Counted from the stretch's first letter, positions 13,123 through 25,516 are shown. The stretch is DNA of 64,000 nt from Aralia elata (GCA_034770075.1 JAVJAP010000103.1:913501-977500), one strand, 5' to 3'. The notes: a model not told the origin generated them from the letters alone. Translations and numbers: made by a program.

Positions 13123-14531
13123 GACGTACATACCTGGCATTTCGAAGAGGTGAGGATACCTTGCTCTCATTTCAGATTCTAACTCCCAGGTCATTTTCCT
13201 CAACATCATGGTTTCTCCATAAAACTTTGACTTGAGGTATAATCTTTGATCGTAGAATCTGTTCCTTCTTATCCAAGACCTTGACAGGTATCTCTTCGTA
13301 CGTCAAATCCTCTGCTATCTCGTCTGGTTCTAACTCAATAATGTGGTTTGGATCTTTCACATATTTACGTAGCATGGATATGTGAAAAACATTATGAACA
13401 CGAGACATGCTTGGCGGTAAGGCGAGTCTGTAGGCCACAGCTCCTACTCGGTCGAGGATTTCAAATGGACCGATGAATCGAGGGTTAAGCTTTTCCTCTC
13501 TTTCCGAATCGCGTAACACCTTTCCACGGGGCAACACGTAAAAATACATGATCTCCGACACTGAATTCCTCGTCTCTTCGATGAAGATCGGCATAACTCT
13601 TTTGTCGATCTTGAGCTGTTTGTATACGTTGCCGGATCATTTTGGATCTTTTCCGTAGTCATACGTATCAAATCGGGTCCCAATAATTTTGCCTCACCTA
13701 CTTCATCCCAACATGCTGGAGATCGACACCTTCGTCCATACAGCGCCTCGAAGGGAGCCATGCCTATACTTGCTTGATAACTGTTATTGTAAGAGAATTC
13801 CACCAATGGCAAGTATTTGTCCCAACTTCCTTTGAAGTCTAGTACGCAGAGTCTTAATAGATCTTCAAGGGTTTGAATAGTCCTTTCCGATTGCCCATCT
13901 GTTTGGGGATGGTATGCAGAACTGAATCGTAATTCAGTGCCCATAGCTTTTTGCAAGCTTACCCAAAATCGTGAAGTGAACCTAGGATCTCGATCAGAAA
14001 CGATGGATACTGGCATGCCATGCAATCTGATAATCTCGCTTATATATATACTAGCAAGACGCTCAAGTGAATAACTTTCTCGTATAGGCAAGAAATGAGC
14101 AGGACTTGGTCAATCTATCTATAATGACCCAAATTGCGTCTAAGCCTTGAGAAACCTTGGGAAGACCTGTCACGAAATCCATGTTGATGTGTTCCCACTT
14201 CCATTCTGGAATCTCAAGTGGTTGCAATGGACCCCTTGGTACTTGATGCTCTGCCTTGACACGTTGACAAGTTAAACATCTTGCAATAAACTCTGCAATC
14301 TCTCTCTTCATATTGTTCCACCAAAATGTATGTCGAAGATCACGATACATTTTGGTACTTCCCGGGTGGATTGCAAATGGTGTGTTGTGTGCCTCCATCA
14401 TGATTTTTGTATTTCAAGTCAGGGTCGTTAGGAAACACACAGTCTAGAGTTGACTCGAAGTATTCCGTCTTCGTCTCGACTCTTGCTTCTGGAATAGCAC
14501 CTTCTTGTACCTTTTTCTTCATATTCACCAA
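13090..14531 (-). pseudogene. Element B integrase and chromodomain, frameshifted
   Basis: On the minus strand this shows the integrase zinc-binding tail (CLTCQRVKAEHQ, near 14265), then MDFVTGLP with the first catalytic Asp, VSDRDPRFTSRFW with the second, and YHPQTDGQSERTIQTLEDLL with the Glu. The region after the catalytic core (FIGPFEILDRVG) leads into a chromodomain-like end (VKVLWRNHDVEE, then WELESEMRARYPHLFE). Integrase would insert the cDNA into chromosomes and the chromodomain would direct it. Frame changes near 14070, 13600 and 13190 split it into several open frames. All key residues are present, so a recently active source or sequence errors are plausible. Confidence 0.85.
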
Positions 14532-14723
14532 CTCCGGGTCTTGTAACTTTGAGCAGCTTTAATTTTGTCGATTAAAGCCGGTTCTACCTGTATATGTGCG
14601 ATTTTCACATGGGTTCTTGGAGCCTTTAACTCTATCTCCATCCTTTGTAAATCATTCCAAGATGAGCCTTTGCGATGTCAGTAATGCAACTCGTGCTTGC
14701 ATATGATTCTTCTACTCAATGCG

Positions 14724-15512
14724 TCAGCTACTACGTTCGCCTTTCCCAGGATGGTATTGGATGGTATGGTCGTAATCTTTCAATAGCTCGAGCCAACGCC
14801 GTTGTCGCATGTTGAGTTCCTTCTGGGTGAAGAAATATTTGAGACTTTTGTGGTCTGTATAGATCTCCACTTTCTCTCCATACAAGTAATGTCTCCAAAT
14901 CTTCAATGCGAAAACGACTGCTTGCCAACTCGAGATCATGAGTAGGATAATTCCTCTCATATTCCTTGAGTTGCCGAGACGCATAGGCTATAACCTTCCC
15001 ATGTTGCATGAGAACACAACCTAGTCCTTTGCCTGAAAGCGTCGCTGTAGATGACAAATCCTTCCGATCCTGATGGTATTGCCAATACAGGTGCTGAAAT
15101 GAGCCTTCTTTTGAGTTCTTGAAAACTCTTCTCGCATTCTTCGCTCCATTTGAATGTTGTGCTTTTCCGAGTCAGTTGAGTTAATGGAATGGCTATTCGA
15201 GAAAATCCTTCTACGAATCTCCGATAATAACCAGCTAGACCCAGAAAAGCTTCGTACTTCGGTTGCTGACTTAGGTTGTTCCCAATTTGATACTGCTTCA
15301 ATCTTCGCTGGATCCACCGAGATTCCTTGTTTAGAAACCAAATGACCAAGGAATGCAACTTCCTCAAGCCAGAATTCACATTTCTTCAACTTAGCATATA
15401 ACTTGTTCTCACGAAGCTTTTGAAGTATCAGCCTCAAGTGTTGCTCATGATCTTCACGACTTTTAGAATATATGAGAATGTCATCAATGAAGACAACCAC
15501 GAAATGATCCAA
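14724..15512 (-). pseudogene. Element B RT C-terminus and RNase H, frameshifted
   Basis: Overlapping open frames together give the RT catalytic box FIDDILIYSKS (FIDD near 15480-15491), the thumb/connection stretch LAGYYRRF, then RNase H with YSDA, LGCVLMQHGKVIAYASRQL, HDLELA and YTDHKSLKYFFTQKELNMRQ. RT and RNase H copy the element RNA into DNA. At least two length changes (near 15260 and 15030) move the frame. The order and spacing match the D element at 34400-35280. Catalytic residues are intact. Confidence 0.85.
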
Positions 15513-16530
15513 ATAGATCCTTGAATATCCGGTTCATCATATCCATGAAAGCAGCAGGAGCATTAGTCAATCCAAAAGACATGACTAAGAATTCATAATG
15601 CCCATATCGAGTTCTGAAGGCAGTCTTTGGAATGTCATCAACTTTAACTTTTAACTGATGATAACCAGAACGGAAGGTCGATCTTTGAAAAGAACTGAGC
15701 ACCTTGTAACTGGTCGAACAGGATCATCAATGCGAGGTAACGGGTACCTATTTTTGATGGTGACATGGTTTAACTCCCGATAGTCAATGCATAGTCTCAT
15801 ACTCCCTCCCGTCCTTCTTCTTTACGAATAAAACAGGAGCACCCCAAGGCGATGTACTCGGACGTATGAAACCGCTGTCTAACAACTCCTGTAGTTGGAC
15901 TTTTAACTCTTGAAGTTCAATAGGAGCCATTCGATATGGGGTTTTGGAAATAGGTTTCGTACCGAGTTCAAGGTCGATACAAAATTCAATTTCACGGTCT
16001 GGGGGTAGGCCAGGAAGTTCTTCGGGAAATACGTCAGGGAACTCATTAACCACAGAAATATTTTTCAAATCTAACGTACTTTTATTTAAATCCGTTACAT
16101 GGGCTAAGAAGGCTTGACATCCGTTTTTCAATAAACGAATGGTTTTGTGACTAGAAATGATGGTTATTGATTTCAATGGTTTGGTTGCTTGAATTCGCAT
16201 AATAGGTTGATTAGGAATATGAAAACTAATGACCTTACGAAAGCAATCAATTTTAGCACGATGAGCAGTTAACCAGTCAATTCCTAGTATTACATCAAAT
16301 TCATGCATGTTCAAGGAAATAAGATCAACAGGTAATGTGAGGGTGCCGATTTGAACAAAGCAAGATTTGTAGACTGTAGATGTAACGAATGTTTGTGCTA
16401 ATGGTGTTTCAACAGATAAGTCAAAATCTAATTTTCCAGGAGTCAAATTCAGGCGTTGAGCACATGTTGGTGAAATAAAAGAATGGGTAGAACCAGTATC
16501 TAATAAGGCATAGACTTCACAAGAGTTAAT
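15513..16530 (-). pseudogene. Element B protease and RT N-terminus, frameshifted
   Basis: On the minus strand the protease active site DTGSTHSFIS is encoded near 16470-16500, followed by DVILGIDWL, typical of gypsy aspartic proteases. The RT start follows: ELPGLPPDREIEF, PISKTPYRMAP, then GFIRPSTSPWGAPVLFVKKKDG. After a frame change near 15790 come YHQLKV, KTAFRTRYGHYEF and MSFGLTNAPAAFM. The protease would cleave the polyprotein. The break just after KKKDG separates the RT fingers from the palm. Confidence 0.85.
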
Positions 16531-16537
16531 AAGTAGT

Positions 16538-17822
16538 TTACCCGTAATAACCTCGTTTCGGATTCTGCGCTTTTTGTGACGTCACGACAAAAGCTCTCCC
16601 TTGAACCACAGACTTTGATTTGTCCGTGACCGCCTTCGGTGTCATCATTGCAGCTGGACTTGACTTCGCTGCATGACAAAAGCGAGCTATATGGCCTTCC
16701 TTTCCACAATTATAACATACTTGGGATGGTTGTGTACAATTTGGACTAATGTGTCCTTCCTTCCCACACCTGAAACATCTAACAGGTGGCCGTTCTCCTT
16801 CTTTCGGAACTGGTGCTGGTGCTGGTGCTGACGTTGGTGCCTTTCCATGGTTGTTGAATCTCCTCTTCTTGGAATTGTTGCCACTTGACTCACTCCTTCT
16901 GTTATCGGGGGCCAGGATTACCTTACCACCGAAGTGGTTACCATTTCCGGTGTTGTGATTCCCCTCCTCGTTGATTATCATTATTTCGATAATTGCTGCC
17001 ACCATTACGATTATTACCGTGATTTTGCTCTCGTGGTTGGGTGTTGCTCCCTGGTTGTAGTAGTCCCTCTTTCCTCCTGCTCCACTACTTGAGGCCATAT
17101 CCACAGCATCTGCGTATATACAAAATTTTATGAGAAACGAGATATTGGCGAATCTCTGGTTTCAAACCTCGTAGGAACATTCGTGTCCATCCGTTTCTCA
17201 GTGTCCCACCAAATGGGATGCAAAACGCGACAGCTCGGCGAACTTTTGGCTTCGTACTGTGACACCGTCATGTTGTTCTGTTCCAAGTTTGATGAATTCT
17301 ACCTCCTTCATATGACGAATACTTTCCGGGAAATACTTCTCGTTAAATAATTCCTGGAACTCGACCCAAGACATCTCGAGTGCCGAATGATGGGTACGTT
17401 TCACAGATTCCCACCAATGATTCCGCTTCTCCTCGTAACATAAAGGTGGCAAAAAGGAACCTTTTGGTCGTCCGTGCAACGCAGCAGTACATCAAATATC
17501 TTTGTTAATTGTTTAAGCCATGCCTCTGCCTTGAGTGGATCTGGCTTGCCGAAAAAATTCAGGTGGTCCCAATTCTTTGAACTGCTTGGCAGTGACCATT
17601 CGTACTATGATCAAGCGTTTCTGCCAGTATTGTAGACAGGAGTTCTTCTCGCCTGGTTCTGCAGGTATTGCATGAAGTTCCTAAAAAGTTCATCATTCAT
17701 CCGGTTGTTAGCATCATTATTAACATCATGATGTTCTGAGTTTTGCACCCGAATTTATTTGTAGCTTCCTGGTTTTCAGCCACAATGGTCTCATAGTGAA
17801 TCTCTTGGTTTTCAGATGCCAT
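16538..17822 (-). pseudogene. Element B gag (capsid and nucleocapsid), frameshifted
   Basis: The likely start is the minus-strand ATG at 17820-17822 (MASENQEIHYET), one base after an acceptor-like TTTCAG. A gag matrix/capsid stretch includes ALEMSWVEFQELFNEKYFP. Two CCHC zinc knuckles end it: CFRCGKEGHISPNC (16736-16777) and CYNCGKEGHIARFC (16676-16717). Gag forms the particle and packages RNA. Several length changes break the frame (for example near 17190 and 17600). There is no extra ORF between the primer site and gag, unlike elements D and Z. Confidence 0.85.
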
Positions 17823-18004
17823 TCTGAAATGTGATCAACAAAACAAATATTAGTTAAAGAAATAGGACATGCAACATCTTGTACCCTATAACCAAACCAA
17901 TAACCAAAAATAGCTTAGGTAGGACACACTAGCGAAGGATTTTACTCGTGCTCTCCCCTCCTAGTTCTAATCCCAGATTCTCTACCAGAGATCCATATCC
18001 CTAA

Positions 18005-18016
18005 GCTCTGATACCA
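18005..18016 (-). promoter_or_regulatory. Primer binding site of element B (tRNA-Met)
   Basis: The minus strand reads TGGTATCAGAGC, complementary to the 3' end of initiator tRNA-Met, 2 bp inside the 5' LTR. Confidence 0.9.
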
Positions 18017-18018
18017 AC

Positions 18019-20459
18019 TGTGACGCCCCCAAAATAGGTCCATACAACCCATTTTGGAGTCGCCAAAAACATTCCACAAAATACAATTACAAATACGAAT
18101 TTTCCCATTTACAAATATTAAGTGTCGTGCAAAATACGACAACCACAATACAAATACATCTTAAATTCTCAATACACTTATTGTCACACTACTAGTAAGG
18201 TATTGAGATACTTCTATTATCTCGGACCATCACTCCATTCCCCGGGCTCAGTCCCCGCTACACTCTCTTTTCCTGAGGAGAAACAATGGAACAAAAAGGA
18301 AAAGGGGTGAGCACAAATAGCCCAGTAAGAAATATCATGACTAAGATAATGAAGAATAAAAATTATCTTTAGTCTTCAACAATAATAAATCAGAGATTTA
18401 AAGATATTATAAATTGTTCAACACAACAACTGCAGCGGAACAAACAATCATTTGAAGAGTCAAGTAGATTATAATATCTACCATCGTCTATAAGTTAAAG
18501 GATCACCACAATATTTTGTCCCTGTAACACCAATCAACAATTCCTGTTTATGAACATCCCAAATCAACAGTTTATATTCAACAGCCTCTCTTTTGCACTA
18601 CGTGCCAAAGATATTTATTTGTAAACACCAATCAACAATTTCAACAGCCTCTCTTTGCACTACGTGCCAAAGATATTTATTTGTAACATCACCGGTCATG
18701 ATCATGCCAAACGCCAGTTCATCTTTGCACTACGGGCCAAAGAGAACTTTCACCACAATTTAAGTATGAGGATGAGGATGATGACAATGATACAGTGAGA
18801 TCAAGGATAAGAAAAACTTTATAATTTAATCAGTATCAAAGATTGACCAAATTGCCAACACGATGACCAAATTGTGGAGTCAAATTCAAGAATGATATTC
18901 AAGAAATTTTTTTTCATGCTTCAACTATAACGTAAAAAATGAAATAGAAAGATTCAAGTGAAAAGATATTAGATGAAGCACAAACTATTAAGGATATTCT
19001 ACTAATTTCAAGGATTTTCTCCATTTAAAATAAGGTTTTGGAAACAAACAGAGATTTCTTATCATAAATGGAGAAATGTGAAAGAAAAGATATTCCGTAA
19101 AGGGTACAAAAGAAATGATACGTTTATACGAGTATAACAGAATATATGAAACTGCAAATGGGTTTTCACCCGTCATGCGGTAATCCGCGTAGACAGATTA
19201 TCTCCCCAAAAGATTAATAAGTAATGAATACGAAGGGTTATTCACCCGTCATGCGGTAATCCGCGTAGACAGATTATTTCCACTAAAGATTTATAAGTAA
19301 CGAATACGAAGGGTTATTCACCCGTCATGCGGTAATCCGCGTAGACAGGTTATCCCCACAAATTAATACGGAATGAATAACAACCTTTCTGAGTATAATA
19401 TCACTTACGAATAGGGAAGCAACTGATATTACATAAGAGTATGAGAAAAATATGATATCCCCTACCTTCGTTAATAAGTGATTGGATGTTGCTTTCTATG
19501 AAGTTTATTGACTTGGACAATACTAGTATTCTCACAAATACTCACAATAGCCTAGCACACTAAGAGAACTCAAGAAATTTAGAGAGAGAGAGGGAGTATA
19601 AGTAAGGAAGGTGTGAAGATTTCTTAAGATAACCCCTCCTATTTATAGGAAAACCAAGTTTCATTAATTGCACAATAAGGGCTCGACTTAATTACAATAC
19701 ACTTTAGTACCTTCATCTTTGCCTCTACTTTTTAATATAATCCCCCCAAGTATAATAAAATCAATCTTGCATAACATCCCCTAATAGTTACCACATGTGA
19801 ACCAATAGTTCCCACATGTGAACCAATAGTTCACAGCATGTGAATTTTAAAATTTCAATTAGGTACCTCTAAGTTAGACTCCACTTTTAATCCATCAATA
19901 ATGCTAAAATATCATAACAATTAATATGAGTTACAGTGCTATGATAAATAATAAAAAGTACCATGCGGATGCTATTGTAATTATTGAATCAAAATACTGT
20001 GTAATTGCTACTTTATCAATTATTGAATCAATAATTTAAAATACTGTGCAATACCGTGTGCCTGTGAAATACCGCGTACTACTGTGGAATAACGCGTTTT
20101 ACTGTTCTTTTTATTACCGGGTATTTCAACAGTTGCCGGTGATAATACTGTTGACAAAATACTATCGCTTTCAGTATCCGACAATGGGGCCCACTATCGT
20201 TGACAATTTTGTTATTTGTGGGGCCCACTAATATTTTGATATTTCGGCGCCGTCGTACGGTGCCGAATATAATATTCTCCGACAAAAAGAATATTCCCCG
20301 ACAAAAAGAATATTCCCCGACATACACTGTTTATCCGATAATTCGCATATAACACCCTTAACTATCATTTATACAATTAAGTACCTTACTATTTAAAAAA
20401 ATAAAAATTTATCATAAATAAAATAATAAACTTTTATTTCATAAAGTCGGGATCTTACA
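18019..20459 (-). repeat. 5' LTR of element B
   Basis: This 2441-bp partner of 10626-13086 carries the same tandem arrays (19165-19360). The promoter should lie in this copy, on the minus strand. Confidence 0.9.
18217..18272 (-). other. Short frame after an acceptor-like site in LTR B
   Basis: On the minus strand TTTCTCCTCAG is followed by a phase-2 frame KESVAGTEPGEWSDGPR, then TAA. Position (198 bp from the LTR end) and phase agree with the lysine-rich frames of the other LTRs. The peptide itself is different. Confidence 0.4.
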
Positions 20460-21145
20460 ACAGAGGACTAAAAATCAACTTCCAGTTAAACTATGAAGAA
20501 CATGATTAAAAGTTTTGAGATTAAGAATTTTATCCTTAATTCCTTGTTTAAGCTAAGCAAAGATGATAGAATACTCCTCTTGATTCTCCAAAACTCCTTC
20601 TTCAATCTTAATTTCTCTCAAGTTTTCTCTCTTTTTCTCTTTGTGGTCTCTAGTTTGGCAAAGTAATAACATAAGACTGATATAATGCGTATATGATAAC
20701 TGGTATACGTGAGTATCAGTTAAGTGCATTATGGCCTTAACTGATCCCATGTTCTCAAAGCCATGTTTGGCAAGCCTTTAAAAGGCTCCTTCCAATTTAT
20801 TTTAATTAACTCACTTATTATATAGTTTATTTGTCACACCTTAATTAATCAAATTATATTATTTAAATCAAAATATCACATAAATAAAATTCTTATTTAT
20901 TAATTATAACAAATCAATAATTATCTAATTAATTAGAACAACATTATAATTATTTAATAACTCATTTAATTTAATTATCCCAATTAAATTCACACTTCGA
21001 ACTATAAAATTATTCCACATTAATTTAATTAATCTACAATAATTTCATCAAATATTTATTTAACTCAATAAATAAATCAACACAAATATTTATTTAACTC
21101 AATAAATATTTAAAGATCAAATATAAAAATCTCGTTCGTTAAATC

Positions 21146-21206
21146 TTTTCCCACTTAAAAGGATTCTGTCCCCAGAATCATGACTCAATTAATTCGTCCC
21201 GTTAAA
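21146..21206 (-). promoter_or_regulatory. Stem-loop and polypurine tract at the edge of Y
   Basis: The stem-loop GATTCTG-GGGA-CAGAATC (21162-21179 on the minus strand) is followed by the purine tract AAGTGGGAAAAGA and then TTTAACGAACG, the equivalent of the D LTR start. The outer edge of Y at 21206 also begins TTTAACGG. Confidence 0.65.
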
Positions 21207-21941
21207 TATTACATACATCCTCCCGTGCTTATCGCGTAATAAATATTCAATTAATCTATAATCATTAAATCTTTCCAATAAAATGAAAGCTATACATTAA
21301 AATAAAAGTAATTTATTTAATGTAATAATTTCACCATATTAAAATTAATTTAATAGCATAAATTATTTTAATTTTACCTTAATGTATAATCTAATTTAAT
21401 ATACATAAATTTAATTATTTCCTTCTCCATTTATAAATTGTTTCTAAACAATTTATTTACATAATATTTTATCCAAAATAATAGTATAATCCAATTATTT
21501 TCTTTTCTTTCTATAAAATTATTTTTCCACAATTTATTTAACTGTACTAAATATATATTTACTACATTAAAACATGCATACATTATACCCAATAATTATT
21601 TACATAATTATTTCAATAAAATAGAGGTTATTAAATATATTTAATACCACCAATAAACTATATTAAAATAATTTAATATTATAAATTATTTTAATTTACT
21701 TATAATAATTTCCTTCATCATAAGTTTTACCCATCTCATTTCCTTTTATAAATTGTTCCTACAATTTATTTACATATAATAAATATATATTAATAATATA
21801 TATTTATTATTCACAAAAATCACTTATTGCATATCACGTATTCATTTATGCAATACAATATCACATATCATATCACCAAATAAGAATTTTATTTATTTAA
21901 TTCTTATTTTAATATTTTTTTCAAAATCTGGTCATCACAGT

Positions 21942-22088
21942 ATTCAACGGATCCAAATAAACACACCCAACAGTGAACAAAATCTTGAAGAACCTGATAG
22001 GTTGAAACTACGAGATTTAGTACTTAGAAAGGTTGAAGCCTTAGATAGACACGTGCACCATATGATCGTAGCAAGCGTTAGTAATTGA
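21942..22088 (+). CDS. Candidate terminal exon of a host gene
   Basis: A 48-codon open frame ends in TGA and looks coding: the tail includes EEPDRLKLRDLVLRKVEALD and then RHVHHMIVASVSN. It is charged, mixed in composition and unlike the AT-rich noise around it. It begins immediately after the LTR end of element X, where CACAG could act as a splice acceptor. No family is recognised. If real, it is the C-terminus of a gene whose upstream part was separated or lost when X inserted. It could also be a chance frame. Confidence 0.4.
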   Translation: MQRIQINTPNSEQNLEEPDRLKLRDLVLRKVEALDRHVHHMIVASVSN

Positions 22089-23962
22089 TTTACTTTTAGC
22101 CAATCTATCTATAGGTGTCCATGGAAACTGTAGACTACAAAGTGAAAATTTTAGACTACAATGATTTTACACTTTATTAACTTTGTTCGTAGAACTGTTT
22201 AGCAGATTATATCAATTAGTTTAGTGACTATTTATCCAAATTATTTTTACCAATTTGCGCATTATTAATCTTCACTCAAAATTTGAACTTCGTTTCCCAA
22301 ATTGTATAGTGAATCGAGTGTTTTTTTAATATTATTATTTAAATAAACAGAGCAATATCGAAGTTGATTCGTACTATGTTTGATAGATCAATTCTAAACT
22401 CTGGAATTGAATTCAAAGTATATTTAAGATTTCATAAAACTGAAATCTAGTCAAAATTTGATGCTCAATTTAATAGTAGTTAAAACTCTTGCTCTAATTA
22501 ATACTAGCTTACAATTAATTTTCAAAATAACAAAACATTTGTATAATGGAATATGTATAATACAATGGAAGTGAAAATACTTAAGCCGTAGTGGGAGGTA
22601 TTGCAACATTATGTTACATATAGAGTCTTAATTATTAGTCTTAATTATTAGAGAATAGGGTGTTTAACTTAAATTCAATCATTAGGGGATTAATAATTGA
22701 CAAAAGTGATTTTGGTAACCAAGATTATTTCTAATAAATTACTTCCAAAATCACTTAAATTCGCTCGTTAAGATTAATAAGCGACAAAAGTATAGTTATA
22801 GTGCCCAAGATTATTTTAAGCAAAGTATCACCTTAAGCCATGGTTGAGTAATTTAACCATTGTACAACTGTTACTGTACAACTGTTACGATCATAATTTA
22901 TATAGAATAACTATGACCATTAAAATCAATAATATTATGGTGACTAAATAAAGGTTACAAAAAAGAAATATAAAATTATGTGTATATTCGTGGTTGGTTA
23001 CAACTATTACACTCATCCGTGTATGGTGGATCATCTACAAATAACATTCTGATACATCATTTTGCAAACTTCTTTTTATAAGGGTTCCTTGGAAATATAG
23101 CAATACTCCATTAAAATTTACTTTATTAACTTTAAATCATTTATTCATGTACAATGTAAAATTGGTTAGGATTTAGGAATAATGGAAGGAAGCGAAGTGC
23201 AAATATGGGTAAAAAAAAAATGAAATCAATAATCACTAGAACCTTTTTTTTAATTATTAACTTTTTTATAAAAAAAAAACTTATGCTGTTATAATTTTAT
23301 TCTAAAAATACATTTCATCCCGGGGTTACGTTTGTTTATGAAAAAGATGACTGAGATAGGACAATTTATACTAATTTATTACCACTTCGGATTATTTTAC
23401 ACCATAACTAGTTCGTCATGAATTATGTTTAATCATTTCTAAGTCCATTTGATAAATGATCATAATTCCAAGTGAATAAGTGGTATTATATTAGGGGAAA
23501 TGTAATCTAAGGTATTACCTTAATCAAGTTTGGTTAAGACTACTTAATAAAACGATGTAATTTTGAATAAGATTTTAAAATTAATTAATTTTTTTTATTT
23601 TATAAATCTCTAAAATGGAAAACTTAATCTTAAAGAGTAAGACTACATTATTTTATTAAGTAACTTAGCCAAATTTGGCTAAGACATATCTTATATAACC
23701 TTTTTTTTTCATTCTATAATTCTCCTTTAATATATCAAATGACCTTAAAAATGATCAAACATAATTCAGGAATTAAATAACCAGTTAATCATAGGATAAA
23801 ATAGTACAAAGTGATAATAAAGTAATATAAATTGTCTTATCACACCCATTATTTTTGCAAAATAAATATAAGTTAAGGGTATAAAGAAAATTTTGAAAAG
23901 AGACTGTCGAAGTATAAAAAAATAAAAAAATAAAAAAATTACTCCTTATCTCTAAACTATGA
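22089..23962. other. AT-rich host intergenic DNA
   Basis: No convincing coding frame, RNA gene or repeat boundary was found here. It contains A/T homopolymers and a small duplicated phrase (TTGTACAACTGTTAC-like, near 22860-22885). Confidence 0.5.
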
Positions 23963-24102
23963 TCTTTGCTATAATTAACACTTATTGTTGTTAGCGATTG
24001 TGGTATATCAGTTGAAACGGACATGATCGGAAGTTTTGACCAATGCCCACTAGTGGAGCCGGCAATAACATCATCAACCATGGCAGGAGAAGCCTCGTTC
24101 AA
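23963..24102 (-). CDS. Possible exon fragment, unknown protein
   Basis: The first ~45 codons of a minus-strand frame look coding: NEASPAMVDDVIAGSTSGHW, then SKLPIMSVSTDIPQSL. After that the frame turns to AT-rich, hydrophobic noise, so an exon end near 23963 is likely. An acceptor-like GACAG lies just upstream on the minus strand. I do not recognise the family. It may be a gene fragment. Confidence 0.3.
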
Positions 24103-24644
24103 ACCAATTATATAACTGTCACAAAAAATAGTCTTACTTTTTTTCTCAAAATAGTTGTGTTTTGTGTGTGTGTGTGTGATAATAATATAGAATGTCAGTA
24201 TATTTTCAAGTTTGTAATATTAAATTTATTATCACATTGGATACTATTAAAATAACAATTTTTTAGTTAAAAATATAAATAAAACAAACATATATACTTA
24301 ATATTCATAAAGTTAACAAATGAAACTCTTTTTTAAAACCGTATAAATATAAAACTAACACCAAAACTGGGAGGTTGATTCTTCACTAAAGTCAATTGCA
24401 TCTCATTTTAGATGGTCTATCCCGCGCTCTTGATCGGTTAAGCCCGACTACTATGAGACCTTCGATTTGCTTTCTTGACATCTTTCTTCTAAGATCGAAA
24501 TCCCAAATCATTCAGTCAAAAAGAGAATTATATTGGCCTTTTTTATTGCAAGTTATGTGGATATTATAATTAATAATATTTTAATGATATATTTGATATA
24601 ATGAGTCAACCTTATAATTTTACTCAATTTCATGTATTGATACT

Positions 24645-25210
24645 CACTACCAAAAATCCGGGCATCTGAGACGGACTAAATCCGTCTCAAACACAGCAAA
24701 ATCCGTCTCAAAATCGAATTTGAGACGGATTCTGAGACGGATTTGTGCCATGTCAGTTGCTCGCGTCGCTAATTTGCCCGTCTCAGAATTCGTCTCAAAA
24801 TAGGAAATTAGATACGGAATATGGCCGTCTCAAATCCGTATCAAACCATCTGAGTCGGACATAGTCCGTCTCAAATCCGTCTCAAAGCTAACCCATGGAG
24901 AGCTTACTTTTGAAACAGATTTTGCCGGTTTCAGATTTGGCGGGCAGATTTGGCGCGTTTACGTAATTTGAGACAGAGAAAGGCGTTTCAAATCCGTCTC
25001 AAAATTCGCGGCAGCTATTCATTTTACACATTTTGAGACGGATGCCATCCGTCTCAATTCCGTTTCAACTTTGACGCCAAAATATATTTAGTGCGCATAT
25101 TTTGAGACGGGCAGCAACTGTCTCAATTCCGTTTCAACTTTGGCGCCAAAATCTTTTTAGCGCGCATATTTTGAGACGGGCAGCAGCTGTCTCAATTCCG
25201 TCTCAATATA
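24645..25210. repeat. Left TIR and subterminal repeats of the CACTA element
   Basis: The terminal inverted repeat starts at 24645. About 550 bp follow with roughly twenty TGAGACGG or CCGTCTCA motifs on both strands. In En/Spm these are bound by the TnpA-type protein to bring the ends together. Confidence 0.9.
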
Positions 25211-25516
25211 TTTATTAACAACAAATTTCAAATATTTTCATAATTTAATTTCAAAATCTAAAAATAAATATGTTCACAATAATAATGATAATTACTAAAC
25301 TGTTATTTATAGACAATAGTAGATAAGACATCTATTGATGAGTACTATTACAAATATTACTACAAGTCTCACCAAATAAAACAAAAGTAACTTCTAAAAA
25401 CTACTGCTTTAAAGCTCAAAAATATGCATAATCACACCATGATATCCCATCCTCGATGGTAAACAAAAGTAACTTCTAAAAAATACTACCTAAAAGATCA
25501 ACATGCATATATATAA

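Larger units (their letters stand above)
10626..20459 (-). mobile_element. Ty3/gypsy chromovirus element B, full length, minus strand
   Basis: The 9.8-kb element has two near-identical LTRs (10626-13086 and 18019-20459) and a perfect 5-bp target duplication ACAGA (10621-10625 and 20460-20464). A tRNA-Met primer site lies next to the right LTR and a polypurine tract next to the left one, so it reads right to left. Domain order is gag, protease, RT, RNase H, integrase, chromodomain. The frame is broken at many points, but the LTR copies differ mainly by single-base length changes. The insertion is therefore recent, and many breaks may be sequence errors. Confidence 0.92.
8507..21206 (-). mobile_element. 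Solo LTR Y (D family) extended through an upstream PPT copy
   Basis: It begins TGTGACACTCCC at 8507 and is flanked by TATTA on both sides (8502-8506 and 21207-21211). Without nested element B it is about 2.9 kb. Its sequence is that of a diverged D-family LTR. On the minus strand it does not begin at the normal LTR start (about 21146). It begins about 60 bp further upstream, at TTTAACGGGACG, and so includes the pre-PPT stem-loop and polypurine tract. This is what priming from a second, upstream PPT would give. Confidence 0.7.
3902..21939 (-). mobile_element. LTR retrotransposon X, non-coding, carrying nested insertions
   Basis: Two copies of an LTR starting TGTAACRCCCCCAAAATCAG lie at 3902 and 7530, with a tRNA-Met-type primer site just left of the second copy, so transcription runs leftwards. 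The right copy is split by solo LTR Y at 8507 and resumes at 21207. The internal segment (5448-7529) shows no gag or pol domains, so X appears non-autonomous or gutted. The left flank ATATC and right flank GTATT do not match exactly, so no target duplication is claimed. The left LTR stops matching at about 5447, about 470 bp short of the right LTR, indicating a deletion. Confidence 0.7.
7530..21939 (-). repeat. 5' LTR of element X, interrupted by solo LTR Y
   Basis: The LTR is in two parts, 7530-8506 and 21207-21939, about 1.7 kb in total once Y is removed. On the minus strand it starts TGTGATGACC at 21939 and ends at 7530. Joining the flanks at the TATTA duplication restores a run matching the left LTR near 5150, which proves the insertion. 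Confidence 0.75.

Noticed and set aside
3897..21944. Target duplication for element X (ATATC versus GTATT)
   Set aside because: Only three of five bases agree, and one LTR is truncated, so the match is not evidence.
24400..24500. Possible tRNA-like segment
   Set aside because: Moderate GC and short pairings, but no cloverleaf with a T-loop or anticodon arm could be drawn.
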